Assembly: GCA_937952285.1 (NCBI GenBank)
Contig: CALFZE010000127.1
Location: forward strand, 1 to 10,707
Length of the DNA: 10,707 nucleotides
Origin: UBA2428 sp002343545
Lineage (GTDB): Bacteria; Bdellovibrionota; UBA2428
Direction of reading: 5' to 3'
Made by a program: the position numbers and the translations under genes. Shown piece after piece: positions 1-5,556 of this stretch. How positions within the stretch are numbered: position 1 is the stretch's first letter; each line of letters opens with the position of its first letter. Below the pieces are notes generated by a model that saw only the letters and a program-made list of their open reading frames with translations, was not told the DNA's origin and searched no databases.

Positions 1-2
1 GC

Positions 3-50
3 AAGCCTGCATTCGTTGCCAAAGCTGAAGTGGACGATTCCCTCGAATGA
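3..50 (+). CDS. possible C-terminal end of a protein cut by the window edge
   Basis: In the third plus frame the first bases read KPAFVAKAEVDDSLE and then TGA at 48-50. It is too short to assign to a family. It would converge with the importer operon on the minus strand, and the large hairpin just downstream would then act as a terminator for both sides. Codon use is less biased to G/C at third positions than in the genes further on, which weakens the call. A second plus frame also ends here, at TGA 26-28, so the frame is not certain. The sequence to the left of the window would settle it. Confidence 0.25.
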   Translation, partial: KPAFVAKAEVDDSLE

Positions 51-59
51 AAAGGCCCG

Positions 60-79
60 GCCGGAGTCTAAACTCCGGC
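60..79. repeat. small perfect hairpin (8-bp stem, CTAA loop)
   Basis: GCCGGAGT at 60-67 pairs with ACTCCGGC at 72-79 around a four-base loop. It lies 4 nt from the large inverted repeat at 84-163. On the minus strand it is followed by CGGGCC and then TTTT, so it may be a back-up terminator for the importer operon, although the T run is offset from the stem. Confidence 0.45.
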
Positions 80-83
80 AGCA

Positions 84-163
84 AAAAGGCGTCAGGTTCC
101 TTTTGGTTCAGCGCGCGCGTCAATTGACGCAACTGCTGAACCAAAAGGAACCTGACGCCTTTT
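84..163. repeat. REP-like doublet: perfect 29-bp inverted repeat, probable bidirectional terminator
   Basis: Bases 84-112 and 135-163 are exact reverse complements, separated by 22 nt. Each arm starts or ends with a 21-nt unit that is itself an imperfect palindrome, AAAAGG, nine bases, CCTTTT (84-104 and 143-163), flanked inside by GGTTCAGC/GCTGAACC. The 22-nt spacer contains a further perfect 14-nt palindrome at 117-130. The element starts 2 nt after the stop of the minus-strand permease gene. On the minus strand the stem runs into TTTTT, and on the plus strand it ends in TTTT, as expected for intrinsic termination in both directions. Two head-to-head copies of a short palindrome match the layout of REP doublets (BIMEs) mobilised by REP-associated tyrosine transposases. 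No such transposase is in the window, so that link is inference. Confidence 0.75.
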
Positions 164-165
164 CC

Positions 166-1056
166 TCAGCGTTTGACCGATTTGGGATCGAGGGCGTGCT
201 GAAGGCCGTCGCCGATGAAGTTGAACGCGACGACGACGACGAGGATGCAGAAGCCCGGCAGGAAGACGAGCATCGGCGCCGCGCTCAGCGTCTCGAGGCC
301 GTTGTTGAGCATGTTGCCCCAACTCGCGAGCGGGGGCTGGATGCCCAGGCCGAGGAAACTCAGCGCCGACTCGAAGAGGATCGTCTGGCCCACAGCGAGG
401 CTCACGGCCACGATGACGGCCGGCAACACCGAAGGAAGGACGTGGCGCAGGATGATGCGCGCGTCGCGCATGCCGAGCGAGCGCGCGGCCGTCACGAACT
501 CCATCTCCTTGAGCTGAAGAATTTGGCCACGAACCAGACGCGCAACCGTCATCCACGAAAAGAGCACGAAAATAAGCACCATCTTCGTGAGACTCGCGTC
601 ACCGTCCGCAAAGAAAAGCCCGAGCCCCGGAAGCTTCGCGAAGTCCATCGCGGCCAGCAGGATGAGCACGGGCAGCAGCGGGAGCGACAAAAGCGCGTCG
701 GTAAAGCGCATCAGGAATGCATCCCAGAGCCCGCCGTAGTAACCCGCGATCGCGCCGATGATGACGCCGACGATCATGGAAGCGACGGTCGAGAGCACCG
801 CGACGCCGACCGAGACCTGGGCGCCGTAGATCAAGCGGATCAGGAAGTCGCGCCCGGCCTCGTCCGTGCCGAGCGGGTGACCGTTGCCAGGCGGGGCGTA
901 GCGCAGCAGGATGTCCTGCGCGTAAGGGTCCAAGCCCAGCGCCGCCCCGATGGCGGGCGCGAAGATCGCGATGAGCGCGATCGCGAGGACCGCCCAGAGC
1001 CCCCAAAGGCCGGCTTTGTGTTCACGAAAACGTTCCCAGATGAGTCGCCATTCCAT
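166..1056 (-). CDS. ABC peptide importer permease, DppC/OppC type
   Basis: This is an inner-membrane permease of a dipeptide/oligopeptide importer (binding-protein-dependent transport family), 296 aa, the usual length. An N-terminal membrane segment lies at about residues 18-38. The family signature HPLGTDEAGRD is at 60-70, and hydrophobic segments follow at about 80-105, 121-137, 158-172, 208-230 and 261-282. The EAA loop that docks with the ATPase runs from E186 to P208 and includes AARSLGMRDARI. GIQPPLASWGNML at 238-250 and the HALDPK tail are typical of DppC. The ATG is preceded by GGAAG with a 6-nt spacing. The gene starts 17 nt after the stop of the partner permease, so the two are surely cotranscribed and probably form the heterodimeric channel. 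No ATPase gene follows; the operon ends at the large inverted repeat. Substrate cannot be read from the sequence. Confidence 0.93.
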   Translation of the reverse strand: MEWRLIWERFREHKAGLWGLWAVLAIALIAIFAPAIGAALGLDPYAQDILLRYAPPGNGHPLGTDEAGRDFLIRLIYGAQVSVGVAVLSTVASMIVGVIIGAIAGYYGGLWDAFLMRFTDALLSLPLLPVLILLAAMDFAKLPGLGLFFADGDASLTKMVLIFVLFSWMTVARLVRGQILQLKEMEFVTAARSLGMRDARIILRHVLPSVLPAVIVAVSLAVGQTILFESALSFLGLGIQPPLASWGNMLNNGLETLSAAPMLVFLPGFCILVVVVAFNFIGDGLQHALDPKSVKR

Positions 1057-1073
1057 GTCGCGCTTCCTTCAAA

Positions 1074-2045
1074 TCACTTCAGCTTGATGCGGGGATCGAG
1101 CATCGCGTAGCAGAGGTCCGCCACGAGGCTCGCGATCAGAACGCCCGCGCAGCTCACGACGAAGGCGCACATCGCGACGTTGTAGTCGTTGCCCAGGATC
1201 GAGTCGTAGAGCAGCTTGCCGACGCCGTTGTAGGCGAAGACGGTTTCGGTAATGACGGCGCCCGAGAAAACGCCCGAGAGCCCGAGCGCGACGACCGTCA
1301 CGACCGGCAGCATGGCGTTGCGCACGCCGTGCTTGAGGATGACCTGCACGGGGGCGAGGCCCTTGGCGCGCGCGGTGCGGATGTAGTCCATCGACATGAC
1401 CTCGATCATGGCCGAACGCGTCTGCCGCACCCAACCCGCGATCGTGAGGAGCGTGAGCGTGAGCACGGGCAGGATCATGTACTTGAGCCGATCCAGCACG
1501 GCCGCCCAGCCCGACAGGTCTTCCATCCCGTCGACCGTCTGCACGCCGCCCGCGGGTAACCAGCCGAGCTGCACGCTGAAGAGGTAGATGAACATGAGGC
1601 CCAGCCAAAACGACGGGGAGGAAACCCCGACGAAGCAGAACATGTTCACGATGTAGTCGATCTTCTTGCGCGGCATGACGCCGACGAGGATCCCGAGCGG
1701 GATCGCCACGACGAGGGCCACGAAACTCGAGAGCAAGCCCAACCACATGCTGTTCAAGAGACGCGGCCAGAGGATTTCCGTCACGGGACGCTGGTACGTG
1801 CGCGAGTAGCCCAGGTCACCTTGCACGGCCGCGGCGGCCCACTTCACGAAACGCTCCGGGATCGGGCGGTCGAGACCGAGCTGGCGCTTCATCTCGAGGA
1901 TGTTTTCGGGGTTGCAGCGCGGGTTCGCGGCGCAGGCGATGTCGAGGGGATCGCCCGGCATGAGCGCCATCATCGCGTAGGAGACGAAGCTCATCAGGAC
2001 GAGCACGAAGAGGGTCTGGGCGACCCGCCGGACGATAAAATTCAT
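1074..2045 (-). CDS. ABC peptide importer permease, DppB/OppB type
   Basis: This is the partner permease of the same importer, 323 aa, full length. It opens with the classic DppB layout: a membrane segment at 8-28 directly followed by PGDP at 30-33, then a periplasmic loop with LGLDRPIPERF and GDLGYS. Further membrane segments lie at about 99-123, 133-160, 187-205, 245-265 and 295-315. The EAA loop is at about 220-247 (YIRTARAKGL and following). FSGAVITETVF and the C-terminal LDPRIK are also family hallmarks. The periplasmic loop carries a cysteine pair, C38 and C44 (CAANPRC), which could form a disulfide. The ATG fits the family start, but no Shine-Dalgarno is visible; instead a 10-bp GC-rich hairpin ends 2 nt before the ATG, suggesting translational coupling or control. 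Confidence 0.94.
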   Translation of the reverse strand: MNFIVRRVAQTLFVLVLMSFVSYAMMALMPGDPLDIACAANPRCNPENILEMKRQLGLDRPIPERFVKWAAAAVQGDLGYSRTYQRPVTEILWPRLLNSMWLGLLSSFVALVVAIPLGILVGVMPRKKIDYIVNMFCFVGVSSPSFWLGLMFIYLFSVQLGWLPAGGVQTVDGMEDLSGWAAVLDRLKYMILPVLTLTLLTIAGWVRQTRSAMIEVMSMDYIRTARAKGLAPVQVILKHGVRNAMLPVVTVVALGLSGVFSGAVITETVFAYNGVGKLLYDSILGNDYNVAMCAFVVSCAGVLIASLVADLCYAMLDPRIKLK

Positions 2046-2047
2046 AG

Positions 2048-2074
2048 GGGGCCGACCCTACACTGGCCGGCCCC
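2048..2074 (-). promoter_or_regulatory. GC-rich hairpin abutting the DppB-type start codon
   Basis: On the minus strand GGGGCCGGCC and GGTCGGCCCC form a 10-bp stem with one G-U pair and a 7-nt loop. The stem ends 2 nt before the ATG, so it occupies the whole ribosome-binding region, and no Shine-Dalgarno is seen. It could restrain permease translation, attenuate transcription (the downstream CTATGAATTTTA is a weak U tract), or protect the 3' end of the upstream binding-protein mRNA. Which of these applies is not decidable from sequence. Confidence 0.5.
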
Positions 2075-2085
2075 GAAAAGTCACT

Positions 2086-2189
2086 AGAACTCGTTTCAAA
2101 TCCTCGTCTGCAGCGTACTCGGTCGACTCATGTACAGGCGTACATTTCGCTCCCTCGGGCCTTGCATCCGAGGCCCTGAAACGAGTTCT
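2086..2189 (-). promoter_or_regulatory. structured intergenic RNA between binding protein and permeases
   Basis: AGAACTCGTTTCA (2086-2098) and TGAAACGAGTTCT (2177-2189) are perfect 13-bp inverted arms 78 nt apart. Inside them sit ATGTAC-aggc-GTACAT (2130-2145) and two mutually exclusive hairpins, GGGCCT/AGGCCC (2157-2162 with 2171-2176) and CCTCGG/CCGAGG (2153-2158 with 2168-2173). The arrangement is a closed multibranch structure in the operon mRNA. Structured spacers after binding-protein genes are known to stabilise the upstream message and lower permease expression (for example malE-malF). That role here is inference. No open reading frame with plausible signals is seen in it. Confidence 0.5.
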
Positions 2190-2201
2190 TGTTTCGTCGA
2201 A

Positions 2202-3914
2202 CTAGCGGCCGGCCACGGCGCCGCCGCCGAGCTTCCAGTACTCGATCGATTGGGTCGAGTAGAACTGGTGGCCGTTGAGCTGGTAGCCCGTGATGTTCGC
2301 CGGCGAGACCGAGATCTCGGCGCGCAGGTAAAGCGGCATGGCCGGCAGTTCCTCGGCGTAGATCTGCTGCAGGCGTTCCATCAGCTGCTTACGCTTGGCG
2401 AAGTTGAACTCGTTCGGGATCTCGTTCAGGAGCTTGTCGGCCTCGGCGTTCTTGAAGGAACCGCCGTTCTGGCCGCCGTAGGAGTTCTTGGCGGTCGGGA
2501 TCTCGCCCGAGTGCATCGTCGAACGGGGCGGGTTATCCGGGCTCGAGACCCACGCGAACATCGCGAGGTCGGGCCAGATACCCTTCTTGACGGTTTCGCC
2601 GAAGAACACGCGCGCGGGTTCGTTCTTGATCTTGGCTTCGATGCCGAGCTTCTTCCACTCCGACTGCAAGAAAACCTGCACGAGCTCGCGCGTCTTGTTC
2701 TGCGCGGTCGTCATGAGCGTCAGGCTGAGCGGCTTGCCGTCTTTCTCGCGAATACCCTTGGCGTTCAGCTTCCAGCCGGCTTCGTCGAGGAGCTTGGCGG
2801 CGCCCGCGGCGTCGTAGGCGTTCTTCGCGACCTTATCCGTGTAGTACGGATCCAGGGGGTGGATGTTGTGGAGGGCCACCGGCTGGCGGCCTTCGAAGAG
2901 CGCCTGCACGAGCTTCGCGCGGTCGACGCCCTGGACGAGGGCGCGGCGGACGCGCAGATCCGAGACGATCGGGCTCTTGTAGTTGAACGTGACGTGTTCG
3001 TAGGTCGGTCCCTGGCGGAAGTTCACCTTGAACTTCTTCTTGAGCGCGGGGTTCGCGTTGATCCGCTTCTCGAGGGCGAGGGCCTGGTCGAAAGCGACGC
3101 CCAGCTCCGAAATCATGTCGATCGTGCCCGAAAGGAGGTTCGCCTCGAGGGTCTGCGTGTTCGGGATGAGCTTGAACACGACGCGCTCGAAGGCGGGCGC
3201 TTGGCCGAAGAAGTTCGGGTTGCGCTCGAGCGTCACGTGGCTACCGAGCTTAAGATCGGCCACGCGGTAGGGGCCGTTGTAGAGTCCCGGCGTGAGCGGG
3301 TTCGAGTTGAACATCGTCTGCTTCTCGTAAGCGCCGGCCGTTCCCTTCGTCTTCTCGAAGACGGGGCCTTCGATGTGCTTCGGGATGATGTAGAAAGTGC
3401 CGAGCTGGTAGAAGTCGTAACGCGGCTCCTTGAAGGTCATCGTGAACTTCTTGGGATTCTTCGCGTCGACCTGGATGTCGACGATCCGATCGTAGATGTC
3501 CTTCTCGCCGACCGAGACGTTCGGGTTCTTGCCGACCGTCCAGGCGAACTTGACGTCCTCGCCGGTGACCGGCGTGCCGTCGCCCCACTTGGCGTCGTTG
3601 AGCTCCCAGCTCACGACGAGGCGCTTGTCTTTACCTTGGGTGACGATCTTCGCGAGCTTGTTCTCGAGGCTCGGGAGCTCCTTGCAAAGCACGCAAACCC
3701 ATTTCCAGTTGGAGTCGATCGTGACGAGGCTGCGAAGCACCGTCTTCGCGATGAGGCTCGAAGCCGCCATCTGCGAGATCACGGGGTTCAGGGCTTCGAA
3801 CTCCTGCGAGATCCCGATCGTGAGGACTTTCTTGTCCTGCGCCGAAGCCGGGCTTACCGCGACGGCCGCCGCGAGAACGGCTCCGCTCAAAACGAACGCG
3901 AAACGTTGGAACAT
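2202..3914 (-). CDS. periplasmic peptide-binding protein of the ABC importer (SBP_bac_5 family)
   Basis: This solute-binding protein captures peptides in the periplasm and hands them to the DppB/DppC-type permeases encoded just downstream. It is 570 aa, slightly long for the family. A Sec signal peptide covers residues 1-25, with cleavage expected after ASA25; there is no lipobox cysteine, so it should be soluble. Family features include the NPVISQM region near 43-49, the WGDGTPVTGEDV motif at 110-121, the NGPYRV segment, the SDLRVRRALVQGVDR helix and the AAKLLDEAGW motif. I chose the ATG at 3914 because it gives the signal peptide and has TAAGGAG 9 nt upstream; the frame stays open to 4601 only as an antisense shadow of the next gene. 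A CVLC pair (C74, C77) in the mature N-terminal lobe is unusual for this family. The peptide specificity is unknown. Confidence 0.93.
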   Translation of the reverse strand: MFQRFAFVLSGAVLAAAVAVSPASAQDKKVLTIGISQEFEALNPVISQMAASSLIAKTVLRSLVTIDSNWKWVCVLCKELPSLENKLAKIVTQGKDKRLVVSWELNDAKWGDGTPVTGEDVKFAWTVGKNPNVSVGEKDIYDRIVDIQVDAKNPKKFTMTFKEPRYDFYQLGTFYIIPKHIEGPVFEKTKGTAGAYEKQTMFNSNPLTPGLYNGPYRVADLKLGSHVTLERNPNFFGQAPAFERVVFKLIPNTQTLEANLLSGTIDMISELGVAFDQALALEKRINANPALKKKFKVNFRQGPTYEHVTFNYKSPIVSDLRVRRALVQGVDRAKLVQALFEGRQPVALHNIHPLDPYYTDKVAKNAYDAAGAAKLLDEAGWKLNAKGIREKDGKPLSLTLMTTAQNKTRELVQVFLQSEWKKLGIEAKIKNEPARVFFGETVKKGIWPDLAMFAWVSSPDNPPRSTMHSGEIPTAKNSYGGQNGGSFKNAEADKLLNEIPNEFNFAKRKQLMERLQQIYAEELPAMPLYLRAEISVSPANITGYQLNGHQFYSTQSIEYWKLGGGAVAGR

Positions 3915-3918
3915 AGGT

Positions 3919-3941
3919 TTTCGCTCCTTATCTTTGCGAAA
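3919..3941 (-). promoter_or_regulatory. Shine-Dalgarno presented in a hairpin loop, binding-protein gene
   Basis: On the minus strand TTTCGC (3941-3936) and GCGAAA (3924-3919) can pair around an 11-nt loop that holds most of the Shine-Dalgarno TAAGGAG (3930-3924). The stem is only 6 bp. It could modulate initiation or stabilise the 5' end of the mRNA, but chance is not excluded. Confidence 0.35.
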
Positions 3942-3960
3942 GGGGTCCGAGAATCGCTCG

Positions 3961-3989
3961 AGATGACTCCAGGCCCCGGAGTCCGTCAA
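3961..3989 (-). promoter_or_regulatory. candidate promoter and operator of the importer operon
   Basis: On the minus strand TTGACG (3989-3984) matches a -35 box at five of six bases. It is immediately followed by a dyad, GACTCC, seven bases, GGAGTC (3983-3965), which would lie in the spacer, where a repressor could block RNA polymerase. The hexamer at the expected -10 place, TCATCT, is poor, so the promoter call is tentative. Confidence 0.3.
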
Positions 3990-4096
3990 AAGCGTCCCAC
4001 GCGAAGATATCAGAGGCCCACCCCTTATGCACGTTGCGCCTAAAGCTTCGGGGGCCTCCCGACCACCCATGCGATGCGCGCATCCGAAGATCGCGC

Positions 4097-4102
4097 TAAG
4101 AT
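4097..4102 (+). promoter_or_regulatory. -10-like box of the YihY/BrkB gene, possible leaderless start
   Basis: TAAGAT matches TATAAT at four of six bases. It ends 7 nt before the ATG at 4110, so transcription would start at or next to the start codon. No clear -35 box is present, and no Shine-Dalgarno precedes any of the three ATG codons at 4074, 4101 and 4110. Confidence 0.4.
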
Positions 4103-4109
4103 GCCCGCC

Positions 4110-5444
4110 ATGGCCGCCCAGACCCAGCAAATCGAAACGATCGCGAAGCAGATCCGGGATCTCAAGGAACTCGAGACCCAAGACCTTTCGAAGCCCCGGC
4201 GCTTTTGGCTTAAGACTCGGCGCTGGGCCCTCATGCTCCAGCACGAGTTCGTGCGCGACGAGATCGGCGTCCGCGCGGAATCGCTCAGTTACCTCATGCT
4301 CTTCTCGATGCTGCCGCTGCTCGCCGGACTCTTCTTCATCTTCTCGATCTTCACGCGTTTCGGCTTCGTCTCCGAGGCCCTCGGCGGGCTCGTGGACCGC
4401 TTCCTGGCCACGATCCCCGAGGAACACCGTGGCTTCGTCATGGATTACGCCGTCCAGTTCAAGGACACCTACCTGGCGAACCTCACGCAGAAGAGCGGCA
4501 GCCTGGGAATCTTCGCGATCCTGATTTTGGCCTGGGTCGGCCTTTCGGCTTTCCTCAACATCGACCGCACGCTCAACCTCATCTGGAAGGCCGAGAGCCA
4601 ACGCCCTTGGCTCGAGCAGGTCCGCAATTTCCTCTTCGTTTCGGTCGCGGCCCCGCTAGTGCTCGTCGCGGCGGTCTCGATTCCCTTCGTGCTCCGTCAG
4701 ATTCCCGCGACGGCCTACGTCCTCGACCACGTGCCGGGCATGGCGACGCTGCTCAACGGCGCGATCCCGATCGCCCTCCTCCTGCTGACCTTCTTCTTGC
4801 TCTATCGCTACGTTCCCGTGCGGAAGGTTCGTTGGGCCGCGGCGCTCGGAGGAGCCTGCTTCACGGCCGTCTTGCTGCAGCTCGTGAACCTCGGCATGAA
4901 CCTCTACTTCCGCATCGGCACCCAAACGGCTTACGGCAAGGCCGCCGTCGTTCCGCTGCTCGCGTTCTGGATCTACGTCACGTGGCTCGTCATCATCCTC
5001 GGCGGCGAGATCTCCTACCTCATCCAGCAAGGAGACGAACTCACGGAGACCTCGGGCGACGCGCCCACGCTGCCGGAAGTCGAAGGAACGCTCGTCGTGC
5101 TCGCGCGACTTCAGGCGGCCTTCGCGCAGGGGCATCCGCCGCTGCGCTTCGAAACGCTGCGCGAAAGCGGCCGTTTGAGCTCGGACTCCTTGCGCCGCGC
5201 GCTTCGTTTTCTCGTCGCGCGCGGGCTCATCGTCGAATCGGCCCGCGGCGCGCGCGGCGGCGATCCGCGTTACGTCCTCGCCCGCGATCTCGCGGGCGTT
5301 CCCGCCGACGAATGGCTGCGCGAATACCTCGGCGCCGCGCGCGGACTCGACGCGGGCGGCGCGTGGAACCGGAACCTCGAAGCTTGGTTCGCCTCTTTCA
5401 AAGAAACGTCGCTCGCCGAGCTCGCACGCCCGTCAAAGGGCTGA
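4110..5444 (+). CDS. YihY/BrkB-family inner-membrane protein with winged-helix-like C-terminal domain
   Basis: This is a polytopic membrane protein of the YihY/virulence-factor BrkB family (once mislabelled ribonuclease BN); its molecular function is not established. With the ATG at 4110 it is 444 aa, much longer than the roughly 290-aa family core. The family signature RAESLSYLMLFSMLPLL is at 55-71. Six membrane segments are visible at about 62-84, 132-152, 172-195, 216-233, 243-265 and 281-303. YRYVPVRKVRW (232-242) and the last helix with ILGGEISYLI (296-305) are diagnostic. A cytoplasmic tail follows; residues 345-392 (LRFETLRESGRLSSDSLRRA, then a basic, glycine-rich turn and RYVLARDL) look like a winged helix. 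The ATGs at 4074 and 4101 are in frame and would add 12 or 3 residues; I prefer 4110 because the TAAGAT box lies just upstream. It is divergent from the importer operon. Confidence 0.88.
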   Translation: MAAQTQQIETIAKQIRDLKELETQDLSKPRRFWLKTRRWALMLQHEFVRDEIGVRAESLSYLMLFSMLPLLAGLFFIFSIFTRFGFVSEALGGLVDRFLATIPEEHRGFVMDYAVQFKDTYLANLTQKSGSLGIFAILILAWVGLSAFLNIDRTLNLIWKAESQRPWLEQVRNFLFVSVAAPLVLVAAVSIPFVLRQIPATAYVLDHVPGMATLLNGAIPIALLLLTFFLLYRYVPVRKVRWAAALGGACFTAVLLQLVNLGMNLYFRIGTQTAYGKAAVVPLLAFWIYVTWLVIILGGEISYLIQQGDELTETSGDAPTLPEVEGTLVVLARLQAAFAQGHPPLRFETLRESGRLSSDSLRRALRFLVARGLIVESARGARGGDPRYVLARDLAGVPADEWLREYLGAARGLDAGGAWNRNLEAWFASFKETSLAELARPSKG

Positions 5445-5540
5445 CGCCGTTTAAGGCTTATTAGGCGATTCTCCGCTCCGCTTAGCCCGACCGCCCCTTA
5501 CCCTCGGGGCCCGAACCCGTTAACGTGTTTCTGACACCAA

Positions 5541-5549
5541 AGGGGGAGG
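5541..5549 (+). promoter_or_regulatory. strong Shine-Dalgarno of the protease gene
   Basis: AGGGGGAGG ends 7 nt before the ATG at 5557 and fixes that start. The 112-nt gap after the BrkB-family gene must hold the promoter, but I see no convincing -35/-10 pair there. Confidence 0.75.
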
Positions 5550-5556
5550 GTTCAAT

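Noticed and set aside
16..1110. 364-residue plus-strand frame
   Set aside because: It is antisense to the DppC-type permease, very rich in Arg, Asp, Glu and His as expected of a GC-rich shadow, and its start runs through the inverted repeat.
2130..4043. 637-residue plus-strand frame
   Set aside because: It is antisense to the binding-protein gene, which has a signal peptide, Shine-Dalgarno and clear family motifs. The antisense product shows no domain.
3915..4601. upstream extension of the binding-protein frame
   Set aside because: It lies antisense to the BrkB-family gene and would place the signal peptide inside the protein. The start at 3914 has a good Shine-Dalgarno.
5493..5535. short inverted matches upstream of the protease (GCCCC/GGGGC, GTGT/ACAC)
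   Set aside because: Stems of four or five pairs are expected by chance in DNA of this composition.
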